A stretch of 64,000 nt of DNA from Olsenella sp. oral taxon 807 (GCF_001189515.2 NZ_CP012069.2:682001-746000); one strand, 5' to 3'; shown: positions 8,537 to 16,958, numbered from the stretch's first letter. Made by a program: numbers and translations. Notes: generated by a model not told the origin, from the sequence alone.

Positions 8537-9280
8537 CTAACGCGTCGCGTCTCCTGCGCCCTGCAGGATCCGCTCCGCATTTCTCACACGCTCGACCGCT
8601 GGGGGCTTGGTGTCCCTCAGGGTGTAAGGGATTCCTAACTCATCCCATTTATATATACCCAGACTGTGGTAGGGAAGAACGTCTATACGTTTGACATTTG
8701 AGAGTCCCTTGATGAACTCCCTCGTGAGACGCAGGTAGTCATCATTGTCGGTGATGCCGGGCACCAGTACGTGCCGTATCCAGATGGGCTTGCCGATCTG
8801 CGAGAGGTAACTAAGCCCATCGAGGATGTTGCGGTTGTCGCAGCCCGTGAGCTTCTTGTGCTCAATGGGATCGATGTGTTTGATATCGACGAGCAGAAGA
8901 TCTGTGTCGCGCATCAGCGCCTCGAAGGTACCAAAGAAGGGCTGCTCTCTGGTAAAGGGCTGTAGGGCTGTGTCGATGCAGGTGTTGATGTTGCGCTGCT
9001 TTGCCTTGTGGAGAAGCTCGCGCACGAAGTCGATCTGCAACAAGGGCTCACCGCCACTCACGGTGATGCCGCCCTCCTTACCCCAGTAGCCCCGATAGCG
9101 CTCCGCCTGGTCCAGGAGTTCGTCCGCACTCATGAGCGAGCCCTTGGTCTTGCCCCAGGTGTCAGGGTTATGACAGTAGCGACAGCGCATCTCACAGCCC
9201 TGTAGGAATATGAGGTAGCGCACGCCGGGACCATCGGCCGACCCAAACGACTCGCATGAGTGAACCCTACCCTGCAACAT
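8537..9280 (-). CDS. pflA: Pyruvate formate-lyase activating enzyme (radical SAM)
   Basis: A 247-residue radical SAM activase that uses S-adenosylmethionine and a 4Fe-4S cluster to place the glycyl radical on PflB. The cluster motif CxxxCxxC is CEMRCRYC (Cys 29, 33, 36), followed by HNPDTW as in PflA proteins, and the SAM-binding SGGEPLL comes about 60 residues later. The length matches the E. coli enzyme. It is first in the two-gene operon and is read away from the Fnr-family gene upstream on the same strand. The start at 9280 leaves a 5' leader carrying an Fnr-type palindrome at 9357-9370. Confidence 0.96.
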   Translation of the reverse strand: MLQGRVHSCESFGSADGPGVRYLIFLQGCEMRCRYCHNPDTWGKTKGSLMSADELLDQAERYRGYWGKEGGITVSGGEPLLQIDFVRELLHKAKQRNINTCIDTALQPFTREQPFFGTFEALMRDTDLLLVDIKHIDPIEHKKLTGCDNRNILDGLSYLSQIGKPIWIRHVLVPGITDNDDYLRLTREFIKGLSNVKRIDVLPYHSLGIYKWDELGIPYTLRDTKPPAVERVRNAERILQGAGDATR

Positions 9281-9356
9281 CTAAGCACCCCATACATGAA
9301 AAAGTAAAGGACCATCTGATGTGTGCGACTATAGCCTGGTCACCATATCTGGGTCT

Positions 9357-9370
9357 ATGATTACAATCAA
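9357..9370. promoter_or_regulatory. Fnr-type operator upstream of pflA-pflB
   Basis: ATGAT-TACA-ATCAA matches the TTGAT-N4-ATCAA consensus of Fnr-type boxes at nine of ten defined positions. It is centred about 84 bases upstream of the pflA start codon and lies between the gene for an Fnr-family regulator and its probable target operon. Recognition by that regulator is an inference. Confidence 0.7.
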
Positions 9371-9434
9371 GTTACAGGATTTATTTTTGGTCGGGGACGT
9401 GGGAGCTCCTGCTGCGGACGCTGTTGCTGCGAGG

Positions 9435-10136
9435 CTACTCAATAGAGGCGGACACGTCCCTGAGGCCCTGATGGTTGACTATCTGTATTCGGCCCCTGCC
9501 GAGGCGCGCAACGAGGCCCTTTCGTTCGAAGGTCGTGAAGGTGCGCGAGACCGTCTCGGGCCTGAGGCTGATGGAGCGCGCGATGTCATCGAGTCTGAGG
9601 TCTATCTCTTCGCCTAGGCAGCGGGCGTCGCGGTGCAGGAGATACTCGGCGAGCCTGCGTTTGGGGTCGCGGATACTCAGCATCATGAGCTTCTCCTCTG
9701 CTCCGTCGAGCTCGGTGCTGAGGATGTGGATGAGATCCATGGCAACGTCAGGGTGTAGCGTAAGTATCTGCTCGAAGGCCGCTCGACGGATGGTGCACAG
9801 CGAAAGCTCTGTCAGGCAGGCCACCGAGTAGTGGTAGCTGCGATCATCGAGGAATATGCCGTGCCAAATCGCCTGCCCGTCATGCAGCACGTCCAAGACG
9901 TACTCCTCGCCGTCGGCATCGATGCGAAAGATCTTTATCTTGCCCCTCTGCACGATCAGCACCGAGTCGATGGGGTCACCCTCGTGTACGAGTATGGTGC
10001 CCTTGGGGTGGGAGGATTGTACGGCGCATAGGAGCAGTTCCTGTTGGGTTGCCTCAGGAAGCTTGGAAAGCAGGGGGACGTGACGTATGCAGCTCGCGCC
10101 TGTGTGCCTACAGTCGAAATCGTCTTGCCGTCTCAT
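9435..10136 (-). CDS. Crp/Fnr-family transcriptional regulator
   Basis: A 233-residue protein with a cyclic-nucleotide-binding-like beta roll (residues about 20-145, including KGTILVHEGDP and VQRGKIKIFRID) and a C-terminal winged helix whose recognition helix reads RPETVSRTF, containing the E..SR pattern that reads TGAT half-sites in Fnr proteins. Two cysteines near the N-terminus (C9, C16) and others at 37 and 107 could hold a redox cofactor, but the spacing is not the classical Fnr cluster motif. It lies just upstream of pflA-pflB on the same strand, with an Fnr-type box between, and next to the divergent hyd genes. Control of anaerobic fermentation genes by oxygen or redox is the likely job. 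Confidence 0.88.
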   Translation of the reverse strand: MRRQDDFDCRHTGASCIRHVPLLSKLPEATQQELLLCAVQSSHPKGTILVHEGDPIDSVLIVQRGKIKIFRIDADGEEYVLDVLHDGQAIWHGIFLDDRSYHYSVACLTELSLCTIRRAAFEQILTLHPDVAMDLIHILSTELDGAEEKLMMLSIRDPKRRLAEYLLHRDARCLGEEIDLRLDDIARSISLRPETVSRTFTTFERKGLVARLGRGRIQIVNHQGLRDVSASIE

Positions 10137-10464
10137 CTCGTGCCGACCATCCCGTCATCAGGCCCGGGGACGGGGCGCCCATCTCCCGGTGCTTGCCCAC
10201 CACGTATATGCTAGATATGTTAGCCGTTTCTGATCATGTTAGCTGTCTCTTATCGAGAATTCACTGGCCAGCATCCTCCTGTCCCAATGAGCATAAGCTG
10301 CGGCCGTCGCCCGAGATCCGCCGTGTCGATCCATAGCGTGTGTCAAGGTCCTCTTGGGGGCACAGTTGTTTGTGAGCCCGGCTTACCTGACTCTGCGCTA
10401 AGATGGGGCTGCGATCCAACACCGAGCGTTTTGCGCAGGTTGTAGTTGACGCGAAGGAGCATAT
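10137..10464. other. Divergent intergenic region between the Fnr-family gene and hydE
   Basis: About 330 bases that must hold promoters in both directions. Two direct copies of ATGTTAGCYGT lie at 10217 and 10236 (19 bp apart), with a partial copy at 10208; these could be an operator. A GAAGGAG ribosome site precedes hydE at about 10453. No clear Fnr box was found here. Confidence 0.35.
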
Positions 10465-11586
10465 ATGGTAAACGCTGCTGCCCTCAGCCTCGTAGACCAG
10501 CTGGCCGAGAGGCACTCCCTGTCGCTGGGAGACTACCAGAGGCTCATCGAGGCATTCTCTCCGGACCTTGCAGCCCACGCTGCCGCACGCGCCGACGTCC
10601 AGCGTCGCAGGTATTTTGGTAACGCCGTCTTCGTCCGTGGGCTCATCGAGATATCCAACTACTGTAGGAACGACTGCTACTACTGCGGCATTCGTCGCAG
10701 TGACAGTGGGATTCGGCGCTACCGCCTGACGCCCACCCAGATCCTCAGCTGTTGTGACAGGGGGTACGAACTGGGCTTCAGGACCTTCGTCTTGCAGGGA
10801 GGGGAGGATGCGTTGTTCGATGACGCGCGGCTCGTCTCGCTTATCTTGCGGGTTAAGCGCTCCCACCCTGACTGTGCCGTCACGCTCTCGCTGGGCGAGC
10901 GCTCGTACGAGAGCTACCGAAGGCTCTTTGATGCGGGGGCCGATCGCTATCTTTTGCGCCACGAGACGGCGACGCCTGCCCACTACGCCCGTCTCCATCC
11001 GCGCAGTCTCTCGCTTGAGCACCGCCTCAGCTGCCTGCGCAACCTCAAGGATATCGGCTTTGTCGTGGGGGCCGGCTTTATGGTGGGCTCGCCCTACCAG
11101 GGCCGTGCCGAGCTCGCCGCAGACCTCAAGCTCATCGAGACGCTTCACCCACAGATGTGTGGCATTGGGCCGTTCGTGCCGCATCACGCGACGCCGTTTC
11201 GCGACTTCCCACGAGGCTCGGCAGAGCTGAGCTGCTACCTCCTGTCGCTGTTGCGCCTCATCAAGCCCGACCTCCTGCTGCCCGCGACGACAGCGCTTGC
11301 CTCCATCGATCCCAGAGGGTGTGAGAGGGGTATCCTTGCGGGTGCGAATGTCATCATGCCCAATCTCTCGCCCAAGGAGGTGCGTGGTGACTATGCGCTC
11401 TATGACCACAAGGCCTCCACGGGCGTCGAGGCAGCGGAGGGGCTGCACGAGCTCTCGAGGCGCATGGAGGCGATCGGTTTTCGCGTGGTCGTTGACAGGG
11501 GAGATCCACCCCCACCCCTGTGCCCATCCCGCGTTGGCGCTCGGCATGCCCATGGCGCTCCCGCGCAGGCCAAGCCGGTCACATAG
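10465..11586 (+). CDS. hydE: [FeFe]-hydrogenase H-cluster maturase HydE (radical SAM)
   Basis: A 373-residue radical SAM protein with the cluster motif CRNDCYYC (Cys 67, 71, 74) set in ISNYCRNDCYYCGIR, typical of HydE and the related PylB/BioB group. HydE acts on the Fe(CO)2(CN)-cysteine synthon made by HydG during assembly of the 2Fe subcluster. Downstream motifs FVLQGGEDA and HETATPAHYARLHP match HydE. The final 30 residues after VVDRGDPP are Pro/Ala-rich and probably unstructured. The next gene, hydG, follows after 53 bases with a GGAGAGG site, so hydE-hydG-hydF look like one operon. No hydrogenase structural gene is in the window. Confidence 0.93.
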   Translation: MVNAAALSLVDQLAERHSLSLGDYQRLIEAFSPDLAAHAAARADVQRRRYFGNAVFVRGLIEISNYCRNDCYYCGIRRSDSGIRRYRLTPTQILSCCDRGYELGFRTFVLQGGEDALFDDARLVSLILRVKRSHPDCAVTLSLGERSYESYRRLFDAGADRYLLRHETATPAHYARLHPRSLSLEHRLSCLRNLKDIGFVVGAGFMVGSPYQGRAELAADLKLIETLHPQMCGIGPFVPHHATPFRDFPRGSAELSCYLLSLLRLIKPDLLLPATTALASIDPRGCERGILAGANVIMPNLSPKEVRGDYALYDHKASTGVEAAEGLHELSRRMEAIGFRVVVDRGDPPPPLCPSRVGARHAHGAPAQAKPVT

Positions 11587-11639
11587 TCACATAGATACCA
11601 GTCAGGAGAGGAATACCAGGTAAGGAGAGGAAGCACCAC

Positions 11640-13106
11640 ATGACAGAGAAAGCACAGAGCTGCGCGTACGACCCAAGCTCGTCTCGCGCCGATGAGTTCA
11701 TCAACCACCAGGAGATCTTAGATACGCTTGCCTTCGCGGATGAGCATAAGCATGACCTGAGGCTCATTGACAAGATCCTTGACAAGGCACAGCCCAACCT
11801 CAACCCCGCGCGCGACCACTGCAGCGTGCTCTCGCATCGCGATGCGGCCGTGCTCCTTGCCTGTGACATCCCAGAGGTCAATGAGAGGATCAAGGGACTC
11901 GCCCGTCAGATCAAGCTTGCCTACTACGGCAACCGCATCGTGCTCTTTGCCCCGCTCTACCTCTCGAACTACTGCGTCAACGGGTGCCTGTATTGCCCCT
12001 ACCACGCCAAGAACCGTGACATAGCTCGCCGCAAGCTCTCCCAGGACGAGATTCGCGAGCAGGTCATCGCCCTGCAGGACATGGGTCACAAGCGCCTCGC
12101 CATCGAATCGGGGGAGGATCCCGTCATGAGCCCCATCGAGTACATACTCGAGAGCATGAAGACGATCTACTCCGTCAAGCACAGAAATGGTGCCATCAGG
12201 CGCGTCAACGTGAACATCGCGGCGACCACGGTCGATGAGTACCGCATGCTCAAGGAGGCCGAGATAGGCACCTACATCCTCTTCCAAGAGACCTACCATA
12301 AGGAGTCCTATCTCGCGCTCCATCCCACTGGGCCCAAGCACGATTACGATTGGCACACGGAGGCCATGGACCGTGCCATGGAGGGCGGCATAGACGACGT
12401 GGGCCTGGGTGTCCTCTTTGGGCTGGAGAAGTACCGCTATGAGTTCGTGGGGCTGCTCATGCACGCCGAGCACCTAGAGGCTGTCTGGGGCGTGGGTCCC
12501 CACACCATCAGCGTGCCGCGCGTGAAGCCTGCCATGGACATCGATCCCGCATCATTTGATGACGGGCTCTCGGACGACATGTTCGAGAAGATCATCGCGC
12601 TCATACGCATCGCGGTTCCCTACACCGGCATGATCATCTCGACGCGCGAGAGCCAGGCCGTGCGCGAGAAGGCCCTGCAGTACGGTATCAGTCAGATCTC
12701 GGGCGGCAGTCGCACGAGTGTGGGCGGCTACGAGGAAGAGGAGCGCCCCCATGACACCGAGCAGTTCGACGTCTCTGACCAGCGAACGCTCGATGAGGTC
12801 ATTCATTGGCTCATGGAGTGCGGCCACATCCCCTCGTTCTGCACGGCTTGCTATCGAGCCGGGCGTACGGGCGATCGCTTCATGAGCTTCTGCAAGAGCG
12901 GTCAGATCCTCAACTACTGCCAGCCTAACGCGCTCATGACGCTCGACGAGTACCTCATGGACTACGCCTCGCCCACGACGCGCTCGCTCGGTCGCAGCCT
13001 GATCGCACGTGAGCTCACGCGAATCCCCGACGCCAGGGTGCGACGAGTCACCAGGGAGCACCTGAGTGCCATCGAGAGCTCGAACGCCCGAGACTTCAGG
13101 TTCTAG
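11640..13106 (+). CDS. hydG: [FeFe]-hydrogenase H-cluster maturase HydG (tyrosine lyase)
   Basis: A 488-residue radical SAM enzyme of normal HydG length. HydG cleaves tyrosine to p-cresol, CO and cyanide and builds an Fe(CO)2(CN) unit. The first cluster motif is YCVNGCLYC (Cys 112, 116, 119) within a BATS/ThiH-like radical SAM barrel. The C-terminal region has FCTACYRAGRTGDRFMSFC, which supplies the three Cys for the second, auxiliary cluster that distinguishes HydG from ThiH. It sits between hydE and hydF, and the hydF start lies within ten bases of its stop codon. Confidence 0.96.
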   Translation: MTEKAQSCAYDPSSSRADEFINHQEILDTLAFADEHKHDLRLIDKILDKAQPNLNPARDHCSVLSHRDAAVLLACDIPEVNERIKGLARQIKLAYYGNRIVLFAPLYLSNYCVNGCLYCPYHAKNRDIARRKLSQDEIREQVIALQDMGHKRLAIESGEDPVMSPIEYILESMKTIYSVKHRNGAIRRVNVNIAATTVDEYRMLKEAEIGTYILFQETYHKESYLALHPTGPKHDYDWHTEAMDRAMEGGIDDVGLGVLFGLEKYRYEFVGLLMHAEHLEAVWGVGPHTISVPRVKPAMDIDPASFDDGLSDDMFEKIIALIRIAVPYTGMIISTRESQAVREKALQYGISQISGGSRTSVGGYEEEERPHDTEQFDVSDQRTLDEVIHWLMECGHIPSFCTACYRAGRTGDRFMSFCKSGQILNYCQPNALMTLDEYLMDYASPTTRSLGRSLIARELTRIPDARVRRVTREHLSAIESSNARDFRF

Positions 13107-13115
13107 GTGGCGCCT

Positions 13116-14354
13116 ATGAGCCTCAATGACACGCCCTCGTCCGAGCGTACGCGCATAGGCTTCTTTGGCCTGCGCAACGCTGGCAAGTCCAGCTTGGTGA
13201 ACGCCGTCTGCGCACAGGAGGTCTCTGTGGTGTCGCGCATCAGCGGTACGACGACGGACCCCGTTCGTAAGTCGATGGAACTCTTGCCCTTGGGTCCCGT
13301 GGTGATCGTGGACACGCCGGGCATCGATGATGCGGGGGAGCTGGGGAAGCGGCGTGTGGAGCGTGCCCGCGCGGAGCTCGAGAACTGCGACATCGCGGTG
13401 CTGGTGGTGGACGCTACGCGCGGCTGGAGTCCCGCCGATCGCGCCCTCGCCGCCCTCGCCGAGACGTGCAAGGTGGTGCGGCTCACCGTCTGGAGCAAGG
13501 CAGATCTCCTCGATGGTGAGACGCGTCGGCGCCTGGCGGGCGAGCCTGGGGCGCTTCTCGTGAGCGCGCGTGACGGCAGCGGTGTGAACGCGCTCAAGGA
13601 GCGCCTGGCACGCCTTGTCAGGCCTCAGCCGCCGCGTCCGGTTGTGGCAGACCTCGTTGGTACCGGTGAGCTTGTCATCCTGGTGATACCCATCGACGGC
13701 TCCGCGCCCAAGGGTCGGCTCATTTTGCCTCAGCAGCTCGTCTTGCGCGAGCTGCTGGAGGCGCACGCAGTGGGCGTGTGCACCCGTCCTGAGGAGCTTT
13801 CGGCCACAATGGGGCGCCTGGGAGGGCGTCCTCGCCTCGTGATCTGTGACTCGCAGGTCTTTGCCGAGGTTGCGCGTGCGGTTCCGAGGGACGTCACGCT
13901 CACGTCATTCTCTATCCTCATGGCTCGCCATAAGGGCGAGCTTGCGGCCTATGCGCGTGGTGCAAAGCGACTGGCACGACTTGCGGGATCATCCCGGGTT
14001 CTTATCAGCGAGGGTTGCACCCATCACCGCCAGTGCCAGGACATCGGTACGGTGAAGCTGCCCCTGTGGATAGAGGGCTACATTGGCGCGCGTCCGCACT
14101 TCGAGTTCACGTCGGGCGCAGAGTTTCCCCATGACCCATCCGGCTTCGACCTCGTGGTGCACTGCGGTGCCTGCATGCTTGGTCAAAGGGAGATGGCGCG
14201 TCGCATACGTGCCTGCGAGGGGGCAGGCGTGCCCATCATCAACTACGGTCTGGCCATCGCCCAGATGAGGGGCATCCTGACCCGCAGCCTTGAGGCCTTC
14301 CCTGGCGTAGGCGCGCTCTTTCAGGCTGAGGGCGAGGGGGGCGACACGTCATAG
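13116..14354 (+). CDS. hydF: [FeFe]-hydrogenase H-cluster maturation GTPase HydF
   Basis: About 412 residues. The N-terminal GTPase domain shows G1 GLRNAGKSS, a Thr-rich switch ISGTTTDPV, G3 DTPG and a WSKAD variant of G4. A dimerisation domain follows, and the C-terminal part has CTHHRQC and HCGAC, the CxH...CxxC ligands for the 4Fe-4S cluster that carries the 2Fe precursor before transfer to apo-hydrogenase. The ATG at 13116 is preferred because AGGTGG (13105-13110) is well spaced from it; a GTG at 13107 immediately after the hydG stop is the alternative. It completes the maturase trio; the hydrogenase itself must be elsewhere. Confidence 0.95.
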   Translation: MSLNDTPSSERTRIGFFGLRNAGKSSLVNAVCAQEVSVVSRISGTTTDPVRKSMELLPLGPVVIVDTPGIDDAGELGKRRVERARAELENCDIAVLVVDATRGWSPADRALAALAETCKVVRLTVWSKADLLDGETRRRLAGEPGALLVSARDGSGVNALKERLARLVRPQPPRPVVADLVGTGELVILVIPIDGSAPKGRLILPQQLVLRELLEAHAVGVCTRPEELSATMGRLGGRPRLVICDSQVFAEVARAVPRDVTLTSFSILMARHKGELAAYARGAKRLARLAGSSRVLISEGCTHHRQCQDIGTVKLPLWIEGYIGARPHFEFTSGAEFPHDPSGFDLVVHCGACMLGQREMARRIRACEGAGVPIINYGLAIAQMRGILTRSLEAFPGVGALFQAEGEGGDTS

Positions 14355-14466
14355 GCATGTGGCTGGCGACCTTGGCGCGCTCGGGGATGGCGATGGGGTG
14401 GTACAGCGGTCCTCTGATGGGCTGCGCCGCGCGAGGCAGCCCGTCTGTGTCGCAGGCCTGATGGAT

Positions 14467-14522
14467 GCCCCCTGTCGTTGCGCCAGAAGAGGGCGACAGC
14501 ACAGGGGGCGTTGGGCTATACT
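14467..14522 (+). promoter_or_regulatory. Stem-loop after hydF and candidate -10 element for efp
   Basis: GCCCCCTGT (14467-14475) can pair with ACAGGGGGC near 14501-14509; no T-run follows, so termination is uncertain. A TATACT hexamer at 14517-14522 is a candidate -10 for efp, with a leader of about 60 bases ending in an AGAAGGAGAG ribosome site. No convincing -35 was identified. Confidence 0.4.
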
Positions 14523-14588
14523 TTCTCCCCATGGCATACGCGCGTCGCTCGCACCGTGGCGTGAACAGATCGAGAAGGAGAGCTTCTT

Positions 14589-15152
14589 GTGGCAACTATC
14601 AGCACCGCAGACTTCAGGAACGGCATGGGTCTCAAGATCAACGGCAAGTACTACACCATCGTCGAGTTTCAGCATGTGAAGCCAGGCAAGGGAGGTGCCT
14701 TCGTCCGTTACAAGATCAAGGACCTGCAGAGTGGCCGTACCATTGACCAAACCTGCAACGCTGGCAGCAAGTTCGAGAACGTACAGCTCATTACCCGAGA
14801 GATGCAGTATCTCTACAACGACGGTACGTCCTACTATTTCATGGATAACGAGACCTTTGACCAGATTCCCGTCTCTGAGGGCTTTATCGGGGAAAACGCC
14901 CAGTGGCTCAAGGAGAATGACAACTGCCAGCTGCTCTACGCCGACACCGAGCTCCTTGGCGTGAACCCGCCCATGTTCATAGAGGCTGAGATCACGAGCA
15001 CCGATCCTGGCTTCAAGGGTGACACCGTCCAGGGAGGCACGAAGCCCGCGACCATCGAGACCGGCGCCACCATCCAGGTTCCCATGTATCTCAATCAGGG
15101 GGAGAAGGTCAAGGTCGATACCCGTACGGGCAAGTTCGTCTCGCGAGTCTAG
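14589..15152 (+). CDS. efp: Translation elongation factor P
   Basis: A 187-residue protein, the standard EF-P length, that enters the ribosomal E site and relieves stalling at polyproline stretches. The three beta-barrel domains are recognisable. The modification-loop region reads HVKPGKGGAFVR, with Lys at the tip position that is modified in many bacteria. The start is GTG, preceded by AGAAGGAGAG. It lies downstream of the hyd operon but with its own probable promoter, and heads the series leading through the Asp23 protein and nusB. Confidence 0.97.
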   Translation: MATISTADFRNGMGLKINGKYYTIVEFQHVKPGKGGAFVRYKIKDLQSGRTIDQTCNAGSKFENVQLITREMQYLYNDGTSYYFMDNETFDQIPVSEGFIGENAQWLKENDNCQLLYADTELLGVNPPMFIEAEITSTDPGFKGDTVQGGTKPATIETGATIQVPMYLNQGEKVKVDTRTGKFVSRV

Positions 15153-15304
15153 CGGACTCTTGCGGCGAGAGCCCAAGACCCTGTATGGAGTGAAGGGCGT
15201 ATATCCGGTCGTGCCCGCTCTGCGCACCCTCCTGCGGTTATACTGGTGTGGGGCAGCATACCGTCTCGGGCTTCTCGTGTGCCCGTCGTGTCGAAAGGAT
15301 CCAC

Positions 15305-15667
15305 ATGAGCGCAACTGAACTCTTCATATCTGGGATTGGTATCTCGAGGGGCGTTCTCTCGACCATCGTCGCCCATGCCGTCGAGAAGGTCGAGGGTGTC
15401 GTTCGCGTGGGCGGCAACGACATCGCGTCAAGCCTCGTGTCGGCGTTCACGAGCAGGAGCGTGACGCCTGATGCCGCCGTCGAGTCAAGTGTCGAGGATG
15501 GTGAGCTGCGCATCGTCGTGCACCTCGCGGTGTTCTACGGGTACCCTTTCACCAAGCTCGCGGCGGACGTGCGCAATGCCGTTGTTGTTGCCATTCATGA
15601 GCAGGTGGGCGTCGAAGTGTCAGCGGTGGACGTGTGCATCGATAGCCTTATGTTTCCCAAGGAGTAG
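15305..15667 (+). CDS. Asp23/Gls24-family envelope stress protein
   Basis: A 120-residue Asp23/Gls24-family protein. The core SRGVLSTIVAHAVEKVEGV, the C-terminal strand ELRIVVHLAVFYG and the amphipathic VRNAVVVAIHEQVGVEV match the family, whose members are membrane-associated or cytosolic proteins linked to cell-envelope homeostasis in Gram-positive bacteria. The ATG at 15305 gives the usual family length; upstream in-frame codons lack a ribosome site. It is placed between efp and nusB, a common neighbourhood for Asp23 genes, and nusB starts six bases after its stop. Confidence 0.88.
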   Translation: MSATELFISGIGISRGVLSTIVAHAVEKVEGVVRVGGNDIASSLVSAFTSRSVTPDAAVESSVEDGELRIVVHLAVFYGYPFTKLAADVRNAVVVAIHEQVGVEVSAVDVCIDSLMFPKE

Positions 15668-15672
15668 CGCCT

Positions 15673-16641
15673 GTGTCGAGAACTTCCTTTCGTGGCCGGA
15701 CGCTGGCGCGGAGCCAGGCCGTGCAGATGCTGTATCAGGCAGAGTTCACGGGCAGGAGCGTGCGAGAGGTACTTTCGGGCGAGTATGTGATCTCGGGCGT
15801 GTTTCCGGGCGAATACGCGATAAGCGGGGTGATCGCCGGGAGGGAGAACTCTGCCGAAGACCCCGACGACGGGAGGATCTGGGTCTGGGAGCAGTGGCCG
15901 CAAAGCAGCTCTTGTAGAGGATCCAAGGGTGACGCAGGTGACTATGTGCGTGTGAGGCTGCGGCGCGGCAAGGACAAGGGAACGCTCATCGTGCGTCCGA
16001 AGAGCTTCAGGATCTTGGTCTGGGACAGCCTGCGTGATGGCTACGTCATGGCGCTCTTTCGAAAGGGAGAACCCTTGATCCTCGACGTGGGGCCACGGGA
16101 GTGCGGCATCAGCGATGATCACTCGGGCAGGTACTTGATTGACAATGCCGCAGGTCTCGTAGATGGCTATGCCAAGGAGCTGGCCCTTGGAACCGGCGAG
16201 ATCGTCGGTTGCCTTGACCATATCCTGAACGCCTCATCCCCCAACTGGGGCGTCTCTCGCATGCCCTCGCTCGATCGCAACCTGCTCAGGCTTGCGCTCT
16301 TCGAGATGCTCGAGGTGGATACCGTGGACATCTCAGTGGCCATCGACGAGTGCGTGGAATTGGCGAAGTCGTATGGTACAGACGAGTCATCGCGCTTCGT
16401 GAACGGTCTGCTCGGCACGATCGCCTCGCAGATCAAGGCGGGCATCGACGTCCTCGGCCTCGCGCGGGAGGAACTTGATCGAAAGGCGGCGGAGGCTGTC
16501 GAGGGCGACGAGGGCGCTGGACCGAGAGGGGACGAGCCCGCAGGGGACGCCAGCGACGATGCGATCTCGCTTGTCGGCGCACCTCTGAGCGTCCTTGCGT
16601 CGGCCTCGCCTGACAGCTTAGGTAGTCAGGGAGGCAGCTAG
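15673..16641 (+). CDS. nusB: Transcription antitermination factor NusB with a large internal insertion
   Basis: The 322-residue product is more than twice the usual 140-150. NusB with NusE binds boxA RNA in rRNA antitermination complexes. The first helix (RSQAVQMLYQAEFTG) is at residues 13-27 and the C-terminal bundle (NLLRLALFEML, AIDECVELAKSYG, RFVNGLLG) at about 200-255. Between them sit roughly 110 extra residues containing a strand-rich stretch (YVRVRLRRG, GTLIVRP, FRILVWD). It is bracketed by similar short blocks: GEYVISG, GEYAISG and GRYLID. A Glu/Ala/Asp-rich tail of about 65 residues follows. No frameshift is visible. The start is GTG. xseB begins one base after the stop. Confidence 0.85.
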   Translation: MSRTSFRGRTLARSQAVQMLYQAEFTGRSVREVLSGEYVISGVFPGEYAISGVIAGRENSAEDPDDGRIWVWEQWPQSSSCRGSKGDAGDYVRVRLRRGKDKGTLIVRPKSFRILVWDSLRDGYVMALFRKGEPLILDVGPRECGISDDHSGRYLIDNAAGLVDGYAKELALGTGEIVGCLDHILNASSPNWGVSRMPSLDRNLLRLALFEMLEVDTVDISVAIDECVELAKSYGTDESSRFVNGLLGTIASQIKAGIDVLGLAREELDRKAAEAVEGDEGAGPRGDEPAGDASDDAISLVGAPLSVLASASPDSLGSQGGS

Positions 16642-16642
16642 G

Positions 16643-16957
16643 GTGACAAAGCGGCAGGGCTCCTCCTGCGGGAGCTTCGAGCAGATAACCGATAGGCTCG
16701 ATGAGATCATCGGCATCGTCAAGGACAAGAACACCTCCCTCGAGCGCTCGCTCGACCTCTTCGACGAGGCCATCGTCCTTGGCTCTCAGGCCGTCGACAT
16801 GGTCGACATGACCAACTTCACCGCCGAGGAGAAGGCAAAGCTTCGTGACGGAAGCTCACGACCAAAGCGGTCGAAAAAGTCTGCTGGTGGCGCCAGAGAC
16901 GTACAGGCTCCAGAAACCTCTGGCACCGTGGATGGCGAAGTCTCCCGGGAGAGCTGA
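16643..16957 (+). CDS. xseB: Exodeoxyribonuclease VII small subunit
   Basis: A 104-residue protein whose N-terminal 55-60 residues match XseB: SFEQITDRLDEIIGIVKDKNTSLERSLDLF is condensed here as two predicted helices with the conserved LxxI...L..S..L(Y/F) pattern. XseB coats the XseA nuclease subunit and supports processive degradation of single-stranded DNA. The Lys/Arg-rich and Glu-rich tail is not conserved in the family. The start is GTG at 16643, one base after nusB, and tlyA begins one base after the stop. The large subunit gene xseA, often next to xseB, is not in the window. Confidence 0.8.
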   Translation: MTKRQGSSCGSFEQITDRLDEIIGIVKDKNTSLERSLDLFDEAIVLGSQAVDMVDMTNFTAEEKAKLRDGSSRPKRSKKSAGGARDVQAPETSGTVDGEVSRES

Positions 16958-16958
16958 C

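Noticed and set aside
6194-8638. 814-codon plus-strand open frame
   Set aside because: It lies antisense to pflB, whose catalytic motifs are unambiguous; long antisense frames are expected at this GC content.
10261-13766. Minus-strand open frames of 250-430 codons opposite hydE, hydG and hydF
   Set aside because: Shadow frames of strongly conserved plus-strand genes.
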